The notes under the pieces are model-generated. The model was not told the DNA's origin. It saw only the letters and a list, made by a program, of their open reading frames with translations, and did no database searches. A program made the translations under genes and the position numbers. Shown piece by piece: positions 8,211 through 16,648 of a stretch of 61,215 nucleotides of DNA (position 1 is the first letter of the stretch; each line of letters begins with the position of its first letter). Source of the DNA: Neisseria dentiae (GTDB lineage Bacteria > Pseudomonadota > Gammaproteobacteria > Burkholderiales > Neisseriaceae); assembly GCF_024580525.1 (NCBI RefSeq), contig NZ_JANIKQ010000019.1, forward strand, positions 1 through 61,215, given 5' to 3'.

Positions 8211-10817
8211 ATGACCAAACCCGCCGTTTCCCCGATGATGCAGCAATATCTCGACATCAAAGCCGGCCATGCCGACAAACTGGTGTTTTACCGCATGGGC
8301 GACTTTTACGAGCTGTTTTTCGACGACGCGGTGGAAGCGGCGAAACTGCTCGACATCACGCTGACCACCCGCGGCCAGCTCAACGGCGAGCCGATTAAAA
8401 TGGCGGGCGTGCCGTTTCACGCCGCCGAGCAATATCTGGCGCGGCTGGTGAAAATGGGCAAAAGCGTGGCGGTTTGCGAGCAGGTGGGCGAAGTGGGCGC
8501 AAGCAAAGGGCCGGTGGAGCGCAAAGTGGTGCGCATCGTTACCCCCGGCACGCTCACCGATTCGGCCTTTCTCGAAGACAAAGAAACCAACCGCATCGTG
8601 GCCGTATGCGCCGGCAAAAAACACATCGGGCTGGCGTGGGCCTCGCTGCAAAGCGGCGAATTCAAAGCCAAGCTCACCACCGCCGATAAACTGCCCGACG
8701 AGCTGGCGCGTTTGCAGGCCGCCGAAATCCTGCTGCCCGACGGCAAAAACGCGCCCGTCGTTCAGGCGGCCAACATCACGCGGCTCAACCACTGGCAGTT
8801 TGCCGCCGATGCCGCCGCCAAATTGCTGACCGATCATTTCGGCAGCCAGGATTTGCGCGGCTTCGGCCTCGATATTGAGGAACACGCCGAAGCCGTCGGC
8901 GCGGCCGGCGCGCTGCTCAACTACATCCGCCTCACCCAAAACCGCCTGCCGCAGCATCTCGACGGCCTCTCGCTCGAAACCGAAAGCCAATACATCGGCA
9001 TGGACGCGGCCACCCGCCGCAACCTCGAAATCACCCAAACACTCACCGGCAAAAAAGCGCCGACGCTGTTTTCGGTGCTCGACGAATGCGCCACCCACAT
9101 GGGCAGCCGCCTGCTCGCGCTGTGGCTGCACCACCCGCTGCGCAACCGCAGTCACATTCAGGCACGCCAGCAGGCGGTGATGGAGCTGCAAAACCACTAT
9201 GCCGGTTTGCAGGCCTGTCTGAAAAACGTGGCCGACATCGAACGCATCGCCGCCCGCATCGCCGTGGGCAACGCCCGCCCGCGTGATTTGGCCGCCCTGC
9301 GCGACAGCCTGTTGGTGCTGGCCGAAACGCCGGTGCCCGCCGGCGGCAGCGCCTTGCTGCAAACCCTGCAAAACGTGTTCCCCGAAACCCTGCCGACGGC
9401 CGAAAAGCTGCAAGCGGCCATCCTGCCCGAGCCTGCCGTGTGGCTGAAAGACGGCGGCGTCATCAACCACGGCTTCCATCCCGAATTGGACGAGTTGCGC
9501 CACATTCAAAACCACGGCGACGAATTCCTGCTCGCCCTCGAAGCGCGCGAACGCGAACGCACCGGCCTATCCACCTTAAAAGTGGAATTCAACCGCGTGC
9601 ACGGCTTTTACATCGAGTTATCCAAAGTGCAGGCCGAGCAGGCGCCCGCCGACTACCAGCGCCGCCAAACCCTGAAAAACGCCGAGCGTTTCATCACCCC
9701 CGAATTAAAAACCTTTGAAGACAAAGTGCTCAGCGCGCAAGAACGGGCGCTCGCGCTCGAAAAGCAACTTTACGACGCCCTGCTCAAAGAGCTTCAGACG
9801 GCCTTGCCGCAATTGCAGAAAGCCGCCAAAGCCGCCGCCTCGCTCGACGTACTCTCCACCTTCGCCCGCCATGCCGAAGAGCGCGGCTATGTGTGCCCCG
9901 AGTTTGCCGACTACCCACTGATTGAAATCAGCAACGGCCGCCATCCCGTGGTCGAGCGGCAGGTGCGCCACTTCACCGCCAACAGCACCGGCCTCGACCA
10001 CAAACACCGCCTGATGCTGCTCACCGGCCCCAATATGGGCGGCAAATCCACCTATATGCGCCAAGTGGCCTTAATCGTGCTGCTGGCGCACACCGGCGCC
10101 TTCGTGCCCGCCGATGCCGCCAAAATCGGCCCCATCGACCAGATTTTCACCCGCATCGGCGCCAGCGACGATCTGGCCGGCAACCGCTCCACCTTTATGG
10201 TGGAAATGAGCGAAACCGCCTACATCCTGCACCACGCCACCGAACAGTCGCTGGTGCTGATGGACGAAGTCGGCCGCGGCACCTCCACCTTCGACGGCCT
10301 CGCGCTGGCGCAGGCCATTGCCGAACACCTTTTGCAGAAAAACAAATCGTTCAGCCTGTTTGCCACCCACTATTTCGAGCTGACCCGCCTGCCCGAAGCG
10401 CACGCCACCGCCGTCAATATGCACCTCTCGGCGCTGGAACAGGGGCAGGACATCGTGTTTTTGCACCACATCGAACCCGGCCCAGCCAGCAAAAGCTACG
10501 GCATCGCCGTGGCCAAACTCGCCGGCCTGCCCGTGCGCGCGCTGAAATCCGCCAACAAACATTTAAACGAACTCGAAGCGCAGGCCGCCGCCAACCGGCC
10601 GCAGATGGATATTTTCAATATGATGCCGTCTGAAAACGACGGCAGCGGTTTCGACGGCGGGGAAAGTTTTTCAGACGGCCCCAAGCTTGAAAACAGCCCG
10701 CCCGCCGAACCCAACCCCGCGCTGGCCATGCTGGCCGACATCCGACCCGACGAACTCTCGCCGCGCGAAGCTCTGGATATGCTCTACCGTTTGAAAGGGC
10801 TGGCGGAACATAGCTAA
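8211..10817 (+). CDS. mutS: DNA mismatch repair protein MutS
   Basis: Recognises mismatches and small loops and recruits MutL. The 868-aa product has the mismatch-recognition Phe-x-Glu (F32-Y33-E34 in GDFYELF), the connector, core and clamp domains, and the ATPase with Walker A GPNMGGKS near residues 606-613, [15 protein letters not shown] and FATHYFELT. The C-terminal tail includes two DUS copies in frame (near 10627 and 10671). A DUS directly abuts the start: GCCGTCTGAA is followed at once by ATG. MutS activity sets slippage rates at simple repeats such as the tract in mnmE about 1 kb upstream. Confidence 0.97.
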   Translation: MTKPAVSPMMQQYLDIKAGHADKLVFYRMGDFYELFFDDAVEAAKLLDITLTTRGQLNGEPIKMAGVPFHAAEQYLARLVKMGKSVAVCEQVGEVGASKGPVERKVVRIVTPGTLTDSAFLEDKETNRIVAVCAGKKHIGLAWASLQSGEFKAKLTTADKLPDELARLQAAEILLPDGKNAPVVQAANITRLNHWQFAADAAAKLLTDHFGSQDLRGFGLDIEEHAEAVGAAGALLNYIRLTQNRLPQHLDGLSLETESQYIGMDAATRRNLEITQTLTGKKAPTLFSVLDECATHMGSRLLALWLHHPLRNRSHIQARQQAVMELQNHYAGLQACLKNVADIERIAARIAVGNARPRDLAALRDSLLVLAETPVPAGGSALLQTLQNVFPETLPTAEKLQAAILPEPAVWLKDGGVINHGFHPELDELRHIQNHGDEFLLALEARERERTGLSTLKVEFNRVHGFYIELSKVQAEQAPADYQRRQTLKNAERFITPELKTFEDKVLSAQERALALEKQLYDALLKELQTALPQLQKAAKAAASLDVLSTFARHAEERGYVCPEFADYPLIEISNGRHPVVERQVRHFTANSTGLDHKHRLMLLTGPNMGGKSTYMRQVALIVLLAHTGAFVPADAAKIGPIDQIFTRIGASDDLAGNRSTFMVEMSETAYILHHATEQSLVLMDEVGRGTSTFDGLALAQAIAEHLLQKNKSFSLFATHYFELTRLPEAHATAVNMHLSALEQGQDIVFLHHIEPGPASKSYGIAVAKLAGLPVRALKSANKHLNELEAQAAANRPQMDIFNMMPSENDGSGFDGGESFSDGPKLENSPPAEPNPALAMLADIRPDELSPREALDMLYRLKGLAEHS

Positions 10818-10840
10818 ACTACTTATTAAATAACCGTTCC

Positions 10841-10869
10841 GTCATATTCTGGCCAGGCCCGAATATGAC
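10841..10869. repeat. REP-like palindrome, copy 2
   Basis: GTCATATTCTGG and CCGAATATGAC arms, then the tail TGTGTACTTTTT shared with copies near 26557 and 43491. Confidence 0.7.
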
Positions 10870-10963
10870 GTGTGTACTTTTTGTTAAGTTGATTGGCTAT
10901 AGAGTAATGGAATCTAGCAATTTGAAACCTTTGCCGGGCAAAGGCCGTCTGAAACCGACAGGC

Positions 10964-11034
10964 AAAAAAAACGCCCTTGTAAACAAGGGCCGAAGTGTTT
11001 TTCCGAAAGGATAAACAGTTATGAAAAGTTGCTG
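10964..11034 (-). ncRNA. Candidate small RNA
   Basis: Minus-strand transcript of about 70 nt predicted from three signals that line up: a promoter (11041-11070), a GC-rich stem GCCCTTG/CAAGGGC (10973-10990) with a 4-nt loop, and a run of 8 U (10964-10971) ending it. Between them lies an unpaired-looking stretch containing UUUAUCCUUUCGG, which could pair with Shine-Dalgarno sequences of the type GAAAGGAU. No ORF fits. I cannot match it to a named Neisseria sRNA. The stem could also work weakly as a plus-strand hairpin. Confidence 0.55.
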
Positions 11035-11040
11035 ACAGTC

Positions 11041-11070
11041 ATTATACTCACGCACTTTACAGAATGCCAG
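11041..11070 (-). promoter_or_regulatory. Sigma70-type promoter for the candidate sRNA
   Basis: On the minus strand: -35 CTGGCA (11065-11070), 18-bp spacer, perfect -10 TATAAT (11041-11046). The start point would be near 11033-11036. Confidence 0.6.
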
Positions 11071-11141
11071 ATTTAGTTAGCACCCTGCCCGATGTTGTCT
11101 TTTTTGCGCCACAGGTTTGTTTTTATTGAAAAATATTCAAA

Positions 11142-12389
11142 ATGAATACACACACCGTTTACACCGCCTTTCTGTTTTTTCTCGGGTTTTCCACCGCTTT
11201 GCAGCTTTATCTGTCGGTGCGCCAGAGCCGCGCCGTGCTCAAGCACCGCCATGCCGTGCCGCAGGATTTCATTGCAACCGTGCCGCTCGAAGACCACCGG
11301 AAAGCGGCCGACTACACGCTGGCCAAACAGCGGCTGGCGCGTTACCGCATTGTGTTTGAAACCCTGCTGCTGCTGGTGTTCACGTTCGGCGGCGGCCTCA
11401 ACCTGCTTGCGGCTTTGAGCATAAAGTTTTCAGACGGCCCCATCACGCAGGGCGTGATTTTGATTGCGCTGTTTGCCGTTGTGAATACCGTGCTTTCGCT
11501 GCCGCTCGACTGGTACGGCACGTTCAGGCTCGAAGCGCGTTTCGGCTTCAACCGCAGCACGCCGGCGGTGTTTTTCGGCGACCGCATCAAAGGGCTGCTG
11601 CTGGGCGCGGTTATCGGCGTGCCGCTGCTGTATGCCGCGATTTACCTGATGGGCGTAACCGGCGCGCTGTGGTGGCTGTGGGTGTGGCTGCTGTGGCTGG
11701 GCTTTTCGCTCGCGCTGCTGTGGGCGTTTCCGAAATGGATTGCGCCCTTGTTCAACAAATTCGAGCCGCTGCCCGAAGGCCGTCTGAAAACGCAGATTGA
11801 AAACCTGCTCGAACGCACGGGCTTCAAAAGCAACGGTATTTTCGTGATGGACGGCAGCAAACGCTCCGGCCACGGCAACGCCTATTTCACGGGCTTGGGC
11901 GACAACAAGCGCATCGTGTTTTACGACACGCTGCTTGAAGATATGCAGCCCGACGAAGTGGAGGCGGTGCTGGCGCACGAGCTGGGGCATTTCAAACACA
12001 AACACATCGTCAAACAGATGCTGGTAACGTTTGCGCTGGCTTTGGCGGTGCTGTTCGTTCTCGGCCTGCTGATGCCGCAGGCGGCGTTTTACACGGGGCT
12101 GGGCGTGGCTTATCCCAGCCACGCCATGGCTTTGCTGCTGTTTTTGCTGGTGCTGCCGGTGTTTGCCTTTCCGTTTTCGCCGCTGGGCAGCCTGATGTCG
12201 CGCAAAAACGAATTCGAGGCCGACCGTTTCGCCGCCGCCACCGCTTCGGCGGGCGATCTGATTGCAGCCCTCACCAAACTCTACCGAAGTAACGCTTCGA
12301 GTTTGGTGAGCGACAAATGGTATTCGCGCTTTTACGATTCCCACCCCGGCGCGCGCGAACGGGTGGCGGCGCTGAAAAAGGCCGTCTGA
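11142..12389 (+). CDS. M48 family (Ste24/CAAX-protease-like) membrane metallopeptidase
   Basis: A 415-aa zinc endopeptidase of the M48 family, close to Ste24-type CAAX prenyl proteases, probably in membrane protein quality control. It has an N-terminal peptidase M48_N domain with TM segments near 5-22, 65-85, 100-120, 150-170 and 175-200; the zinc motif HELGH (279-283) facing the cytoplasm; two further TM segments (about 300-320 and 330-350); and the downstream ligand region NEFEADRF (about 356-363). The final codons K-A-V-stop are written by a DUS (AAGGCCGTCTGA). Bacteria lack prenylated CAAX substrates, so the natural substrate is unknown. Confidence 0.9.
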   Translation: MNTHTVYTAFLFFLGFSTALQLYLSVRQSRAVLKHRHAVPQDFIATVPLEDHRKAADYTLAKQRLARYRIVFETLLLLVFTFGGGLNLLAALSIKFSDGPITQGVILIALFAVVNTVLSLPLDWYGTFRLEARFGFNRSTPAVFFGDRIKGLLLGAVIGVPLLYAAIYLMGVTGALWWLWVWLLWLGFSLALLWAFPKWIAPLFNKFEPLPEGRLKTQIENLLERTGFKSNGIFVMDGSKRSGHGNAYFTGLGDNKRIVFYDTLLEDMQPDEVEAVLAHELGHFKHKHIVKQMLVTFALALAVLFVLGLLMPQAAFYTGLGVAYPSHAMALLLFLLVLPVFAFPFSPLGSLMSRKNEFEADRFAAATASAGDLIAALTKLYRSNASSLVSDKWYSRFYDSHPGARERVAALKKAV

Positions 12390-12487
12390 ACGGCCAAGCC
12401 CGATACCGTATTCCCACTATATTTTTTCAGACGGCCTCAACCGGCACCGTCGGTTACAATACCCCGTCCGCAACCGAAAGAACGCTT

Positions 12488-13219
12488 ATGAACCTTTACC
12501 GCAAACTGCCCGCACCGATGCTGCCCGAAGAAACCCGCCGCGAAATCCAGGCGCGCGAGTCGTATCATGTGTTGAAAATCATTTCAGAATTCGTCGAATC
12601 GGGCGAAGAGCTGCGCGCCATCCAGCCCGCCGTGAGCATTTACGGCAGCGCGCGCACGCCGGTGGACCACCCCGATTATCTGTTTACCGAACGCTTGTCG
12701 CGAAAATTATCCGACGCCGGTTTTTCGGTGATTTCCGGCGGCGGCCCCGGCATCATGGAAGCGGCCAACAAAGGCGCGTTTGCCGGCAAAAGCCCCGCCG
12801 TGGGGCTGAACATCGTGCTGCCGCACGAGCAGCACGCCAACCCGTATCAGAATTTATCCATCAAATTCCAACATTTCTTTCCGCGCAAAGTGATGTTTGT
12901 GAAACACGCCGTGGCTTATGTGGTGATGCCCGGCGGCTTCGGCACGCTCGACGAACTGTTTGAAAGCCTCACCCTCGTGCAAACGGGCAAAACGCCCAGC
13001 CGCCCGATTATCCTGGTGGGCAAAACCTTCTGGCAGGGCATGATGGATTGGATTCGCGACCAACTGCTCGGCAACGGCATGATTTCCGAAAAAGATTTGG
13101 ATTTGGTGCAATTAATCGACGGTGAAGACGAAATCATCGAGCACATTTTCGCCCACTACGAAAACCGCCCCGACGGCCTGCTCGAGCCGCAAGACAACAC
13201 TTGGGAGCTGGGCTTGTAG
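12488..13219 (+). CDS. LOG/TIGR00730 family Rossmann-fold protein
   Basis: A 243-aa protein of the LONELY GUY family (nucleoside 5'-monophosphate phosphoribohydrolase fold). It shows SIYGSARTP, GGGPGIMEAANKGAF (the nucleotide-binding glycines) and the family hallmark PGGFGTLDELFE. The plant enzymes release cytokinins; bacterial members cleave AMP-like nucleotides or remain of unknown role. The ATG at 12488 is chosen over an upstream in-frame start (12317) that overlaps the M48 gene and reads through non-conserved sequence. Confidence 0.9.
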   Translation: MNLYRKLPAPMLPEETRREIQARESYHVLKIISEFVESGEELRAIQPAVSIYGSARTPVDHPDYLFTERLSRKLSDAGFSVISGGGPGIMEAANKGAFAGKSPAVGLNIVLPHEQHANPYQNLSIKFQHFFPRKVMFVKHAVAYVVMPGGFGTLDELFESLTLVQTGKTPSRPIILVGKTFWQGMMDWIRDQLLGNGMISEKDLDLVQLIDGEDEIIEHIFAHYENRPDGLLEPQDNTWELGL

Positions 13220-13249
13220 GCAGTACCGGATATTTCCTAGAAGCCAATC

Positions 13250-13282
13250 AAGGCCGTCTGAACGTTTCAGACGGCCTTTTTT
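13250..13282 (+). terminator. DUS-pair terminator after the LOG gene
   Basis: Perfect 13-nt arms aaggccgtctgaa and ttcagacggcctt, then TTTT. Confidence 0.85.
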
Positions 13283-13396
13283 ATTTATATATCATTTAAA
13301 TCAATACCTTATATTGATAATTTCCAATATTGTGTGTTACGGAATTTACATTTTTTGCAATAAAATGGCTTTTTAATATTCCCTTCCGCCAAGGGC

Positions 13397-13425
13397 TTGA
13401 TTATGTAAAAAAAAAATAATACCAT
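13397..13425 (+). promoter_or_regulatory. Candidate promoter of the microcin locus with A10 spacer
   Basis: TTGATT (13397-13402), a 17-bp spacer, then TACCAT (13420-13425). Ten consecutive A (13407-13416) fill most of the spacer, so slippage would change the -35/-10 distance. Each hexamer matches consensus at 4 of 6 positions; a prediction only. Confidence 0.4.
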
Positions 13426-13439
13426 GCATTAAAAAATGA

Positions 13440-13454
13440 AGAGAATGATTATCA
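13440..13454 (+). promoter_or_regulatory. Fur-box-like operator upstream of the JmjC gene
   Basis: AGAGAATGATTATCA matches the 7-1-7 Fur consensus TGATAATNATTATCA at 12 of 14 defined positions. It lies just downstream of the predicted start point and directly before the ribosome binding site AAAGGA, where bound Fur would block transcription. It suggests induction under iron limitation. Confidence 0.55.
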
Positions 13455-13467
13455 AAAGGAATTTATT

Positions 13468-14631
13468 TTGAATATTGATTTTCAACTGCTGCAAGATACG
13501 TTTTTGAACGAATACCGCTACCGGAAGCCCTATCTTTTCAAACAAGCCGTCAGCCTGCCTGATAAAGAGACGGTTTGGCGCGGGATCAACGAAATGTATC
13601 AACGTGCCAATCCGGCAGACGATTTATTCAAGTTCCGCAAAGGTGCACTGATTCCCAAAGAGCATTATGTGGAATCTTTCAATGATGTAGGCCGTATCCG
13701 TTACCGCTTCAAAAAAGCGGCGGTATACGAATACCTGAAAGACGGCGCAACTTTAATCTACAACCGTATCAACAACGAACCGTTTTCCGACAACATTGCG
13801 CGGCAAATCGCCCGTTTTACCCAAGCGCATACTATCGTTAGCGGCTATCTTGCCTTTGGAGAGGGTGCATCCTACAAAAACCATTGGGACACCCGCGATG
13901 TATTCGCCGTACAGCTGATAGGCAAAAAGCATTGGAGCCTTTCCGCCCCCAATTTCGATATGCCGCTTTATATGCAGCAGAGCAAAGATTTGCCGCATAT
14001 TCCCGAGCCGGAAACTGTTGATATGGAAGTGGTGTTGGAAGCCGGTGATATTCTTTATATTCCGCGCGGCTGGTGGCATAACCCCATACCCATGGGCTGC
14101 GAAACCTTCCACCTTGCCGTCGGCACTTTTCCGCCCAATGGCCATGACTATATGCAGTGGCTAATGAAAAAAGTCCCCGATATTGCCGGATTCCGCCACA
14201 ACCTACAAAACTGGACGCATGATGAAGGCCGTCTGAAAGCCGCTGCCGAAGAATTTGCCGCACAAATCACCGATAACACCAATTACGAAACCTTTATGCA
14301 GGAATTTCTCGGCGAACAACGAACCGATAGCGGCTTCAGCTTTGAAATCTTAGGTAACCCGTATTCAGAAGGCCTGCCCGAAGATGCTTTGTTGAGTTTG
14401 AATGCGGTAGATGATTCGACTTTGGAAAAAGGTTATCTGATTGCGAACGGGATTAAGCTGAATATAGATGATGTCAGCGCATCCGTGCTGAACACACTCA
14501 AACAAGAAAGCACGGTAAGCATAAAGCAGCTAACCGACGCACAAAACAATCAAAACAGACTGAAAACCGGTGAAATGATTCGCCATTTGGCTCAATTGGA
14601 TCTTTTAGAAATTCAAGAGAGGGTGAAATGA
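13468..14631 (+). CDS. JmjC/cupin-4 Fe(II)/2-oxoglutarate oxygenase (ribosomal-oxygenase-like) of the microcin locus
   Basis: A 387-aa member of the bacterial ROX/JmjC hydroxylase family (E. coli YcfD/RoxA group). The double-stranded beta-helix carries the iron triad H139-x-D141 (NHWD) and H204 (GWWHNP), with the ROX-typical DVFAVQLIGKKHW between them and GDILYIPRGWWH before the last histidine. A dimerisation helix region and a winged-helix-like C-terminus follow (about 230-387). It starts with TTG at 13468, 7 bases after AAAGGA. Family members hydroxylate side chains of ribosomal proteins; here the gene heads a bacteriocin locus, so a role in modifying the peptide or protecting the ribosome is possible. 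Base composition is more AT-rich than the neighbours. Enzyme class is firm, substrate unknown. Confidence 0.85.
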   Translation: MNIDFQLLQDTFLNEYRYRKPYLFKQAVSLPDKETVWRGINEMYQRANPADDLFKFRKGALIPKEHYVESFNDVGRIRYRFKKAAVYEYLKDGATLIYNRINNEPFSDNIARQIARFTQAHTIVSGYLAFGEGASYKNHWDTRDVFAVQLIGKKHWSLSAPNFDMPLYMQQSKDLPHIPEPETVDMEVVLEAGDILYIPRGWWHNPIPMGCETFHLAVGTFPPNGHDYMQWLMKKVPDIAGFRHNLQNWTHDEGRLKAAAEEFAAQITDNTNYETFMQEFLGEQRTDSGFSFEILGNPYSEGLPEDALLSLNAVDDSTLEKGYLIANGIKLNIDDVSASVLNTLKQESTVSIKQLTDAQNNQNRLKTGEMIRHLAQLDLLEIQERVK

Positions 14632-14846
14632 TTCAAATTTTAAGTAAATATATTTTTAATTAAGATGTTTTTAGCATCTCAGCAGCATTCTTTATCATGG
14701 CTTTTTTACAAAACCGAATCAAACCTGATTTTTGACAGAATATTTTATTTAGAAAATCAGTTGATTATGCATACTTTCCTGTATGTGCTATTTTTCATTG
14801 TGGCTTTTTGATTAGCCTGTTTTTTAGACAGAGAAAGGAAATGAAA

Positions 14847-15191
14847 ATGCGTGAATTGAGCATCCAAAATTTAAATTTAGTATATGGAGGCACAGAACAA
14901 GTCATTTTGCCTGAAGTTGTCGTAACGCCTAAAAGTGAATTCGTCCAAAACGGTGAAAGTTTGGGAAAATTTATTGGTTCATCTGCTGGCGAATTTGCTG
15001 GTTTCTTTACAGGGGGAGCATTGGGTGCTTTGCTATCAGCAGGAAATCCGTTAGGTATTATCGGAGGAGCCTCAGGAGGTGCACTTGCCGGCTCTAATCT
15101 TGGCGGAGAGTTAGGACAATTTGTTGGAAGAAGATCTGCAGAAATTTTAGAGAGTAGGGATGGAAATAATTATGACGGAACAGATTATTAA
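14847..15191 (+). CDS. Double-glycine-leader bacteriocin/microcin precursor A
   Basis: A 114-aa precursor. Leader MRELSIQNLNLVYGG (1-15) matches the class II consensus and resembles the microcin V leader; cleavage after G14-G15 would give a 99-aa peptide. The mature part has an acidic and polar start, then a long Gly/Ala-rich hydrophobic stretch with GxxxG spacing (about 35-95: IGSSAGEFAG, GGALGALL, GGASGGALAG), and ends in DGNNYDGTDY. There is no cysteine. ATG 14847 is preferred to 14841 because AAAGGA sits 7 bases before it. Followed 34 bp later by a small membrane protein, the likely immunity gene. Precursor type is clear; activity is inferred. Confidence 0.8.
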   Translation: MRELSIQNLNLVYGGTEQVILPEVVVTPKSEFVQNGESLGKFIGSSAGEFAGFFTGGALGALLSAGNPLGIIGGASGGALAGSNLGGELGQFVGRRSAEILESRDGNNYDGTDY

Positions 15192-15225
15192 TTTTTTATT
15201 ATTGATTTTTACTTAAAGGATTAAT

Positions 15226-15426
15226 ATGAAAATTACGATGAAAAATATCTCGCAAAATTGGAAGGTTTTAATTTTTCTAATTATTTCAATTAAATTTCTT
15301 ACCTTTTTATTATTCAAAACTCTGGAAATTGAAAAAATATTTGGGATGGAATTCTATCTGGCAAGCACTTTTATTAGTGTTCCTGTTTTTTTCTTGTATC
15401 TGCATTTTAAAAATGAAAGGGGCTGA
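15226..15426 (+). CDS. Small membrane protein, putative immunity protein A
   Basis: 66 aa with two predicted TM helices (about 13-30 and 43-60) and basic ends. Its start MKITMKNISQNWKVL closely resembles that of the 72-aa protein at 16427 (MKISLKNMLKNWKLL), and both follow a GG-leader precursor gene, so they are probably paralogous immunity proteins for A and B. Good RBS (AAAGGA, 6 bases before ATG). No known domain recognised. Confidence 0.65.
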   Translation: MKITMKNISQNWKVLIFLIISIKFLTFLLFKTLEIEKIFGMEFYLASTFISVPVFFLYLHFKNERG

Positions 15427-15442
15427 CGTAGATTAGCCCTTA

Positions 15443-15517
15443 ATGAAAAAGGCAGTAAAGAAATCAGTTTTGCGGCTCGGTGAATCCGATGTAATTGAAA
15501 TCATGAGAAAACCATGA
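15443..15517 (+). other. Very small ORF, possible remnant
   Basis: A 24-codon ORF (MKKAVKKSVL...) whose stop overlaps the next ATG (ATGA at 15514). It may be a leader for translational coupling or the tail of a decayed gene. No RBS is obvious. Confidence 0.2.
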
Positions 15518-15930
15518 AAGATTTATCCAAAAATACCGTTTTTCTTATCAATATTTCTTCAATTTCATTTATTTTATTGAATCTTTATATTATTTATAGC
15601 GAATTTAGATTTGACTTATCGGATAGCCATATTGCCCGATTATTTTCCATTCTGGTGTCGCCGGCTTTTGCAGCCTCTACGCTGGTATTAATCTATAAAA
15701 TGATTAGTTTCAAGCCAAATGCTGCCGATTATGCCCAAATCCAATATTTAAAAATTTTGCTGTTTTATTTAACTGTTATTTTTTATTGTGTTTTTATCTT
15801 TTTTTTAAAAAAAGACAATCTTTATTTTAATTTAAGCATTTATACCCTTGTTTCGATAATGGCAATATTTTGTTTAAGCCATTTGTTTTTATTAGTCAAA
15901 TTTCACTTGCGAGGTAATAAAAATGTATGA
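15514..15930 (+). CDS. Four-TM membrane protein of the microcin locus
   Basis: 138 aa with four hydrophobic helices (about 9-29, 43-62, 79-99 and 104-126) and a basic C-terminus. Not recognised as a known family. Its last codons overlap the start of precursor B by 8 bases, which suggests translational coupling and a cognate relation, possibly immunity. The same arrangement, a 4-TM gene overlapping the start of a GG-peptide gene, recurs at 18864/19265. AT-rich like the rest of the island. Confidence 0.6.
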   Translation: MKDLSKNTVFLINISSISFILLNLYIIYSEFRFDLSDSHIARLFSILVSPAFAASTLVLIYKMISFKPNAADYAQIQYLKILLFYLTVIFYCVFIFFLKKDNLYFNLSIYTLVSIMAIFCLSHLFLLVKFHLRGNKNV

Positions 15931-16258
15931 AATTTCTATTCGGGAACTTGAGTTAGTAAATGGTGCAGGCCCTATCGCAGATTTTGCTACCGGGGTAGGA
16001 GGCGCTATTGGGGGAGGTGTCGGTTATGTAGCAGGGAAAGCAGGAGGTGCTACAGTCGGAGGGGCATTAGGATCACCACTTGGAATTGGTGGAACATTGG
16101 TTGGTGCCGGAATAGGGCAAAAATATGGGGGTCAGGTAGGTTCAACCATTGGAGCCGGAGTAGGTTCTGCCATTGGCGGTGCAATAGGTCGTGGCATAGA
16201 AAATATTATCGGAGAGGATCAGTCAGGCAATGATTATGGAGATGGGTGCAATTATTAA
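15923..16258 (+). CDS. Double-glycine-type bacteriocin/microcin precursor B
   Basis: A 111-aa precursor with leader MYEISIRELELVNGA (1-15, GA-type cleavage site) and a mature part of 96 aa that is almost wholly Gly/Ala/Ile/Val with repeated GxxxG-like spacing (about 22-92: GVGGAIGGGVG, GGALGSPLG, GSAIGGAIGRG). The C-terminus SGNDYGDGCNY is a diverged form of the decamer that ends precursor A, here with one cysteine. Such peptides form membrane-spanning helices in class II bacteriocins. A dRS3-type repeat (16309-16416) now separates it from its probable immunity gene at 16427. Confidence 0.78.
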   Translation: MYEISIRELELVNGAGPIADFATGVGGAIGGGVGYVAGKAGGATVGGALGSPLGIGGTLVGAGIGQKYGGQVGSTIGAGVGSAIGGAIGRGIENIIGEDQSGNDYGDGCNY

Positions 16259-16308
16259 TTTCAAATATTTATTGATTTTAAGCAGTAAGATAGTTTAATA
16301 AATAGGAT

Positions 16309-16416
16309 GAGACCTTTGCAAAACCACCTTAGGCCGTCTGAAATACTTAAATCTCGTCATTCCCGTGTAGACGGGAATGACGGTCAATAAAATTTTTCTA
16401 GGTTTTACAAAGGTCT
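16309..16416. repeat. NIME/dRS3-type repeat inside the microcin locus
   Basis: 108 bp bounded by GAGACCTTTGCAAAACC and GGTTTTACAAAGGTCT, enclosing a DUS and a dRS3-like palindrome (CATTCCCGTG...ACGGGAATG, 16358-16381). It lies between precursor B and immunity B; the SD in front of the latter looks weakened. Confidence 0.7.
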
Positions 16417-16426
16417 TAAGATTTAT

Positions 16427-16645
16427 ATGAAAATAAGCCTAAAAAATATGCTCAAAAATTGGAAGTTGCTATTAATATTAATAGTAATTTTTCAAACAAT
16501 ATTTAGTATTATATTTTATGCTTTTGATATATCTGATATACAAGTTACAGAGAAATTTCTTTTGCGATCTAGAAGCTTATCCATGGGGATAGGAGGAGGA
16601 GTAGCGGGTATCGTATTTTTTATTATGTTACATCGAAAGAAATAA
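16427..16645 (+). CDS. Small membrane protein, putative immunity protein B
   Basis: 72 aa with TM helices at about 12-32 and 50-68. Paralogous to the 66-aa protein at 15226 by its N-terminus (MKISLKNMLKNWKLL). Its upstream sequence ends in the repeat element; where immunity A has AAAGGATTAATATG this gene has TTAAGATTTATATG, so the ribosome binding site appears eroded. Function inferred from context only. Confidence 0.6.
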   Translation: MKISLKNMLKNWKLLLILIVIFQTIFSIIFYAFDISDIQVTEKFLLRSRSLSMGIGGGVAGIVFFIMLHRKK

Positions 16646-16648
16646 TAA

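Noticed and set aside
8052..9515. 487-aa minus-strand ORF opposite mutS
   Set aside because: A GC-rich antisense shadow of mutS: His/Ala/Gly-rich, low complexity, no RBS or family motifs. It also overlaps rnpB.
14628..14663. An 11-codon ORF starting in the JmjC stop (ATGA)
   Set aside because: Too short to support; followed by a non-coding stretch. It may be the ghost of a coupled gene.
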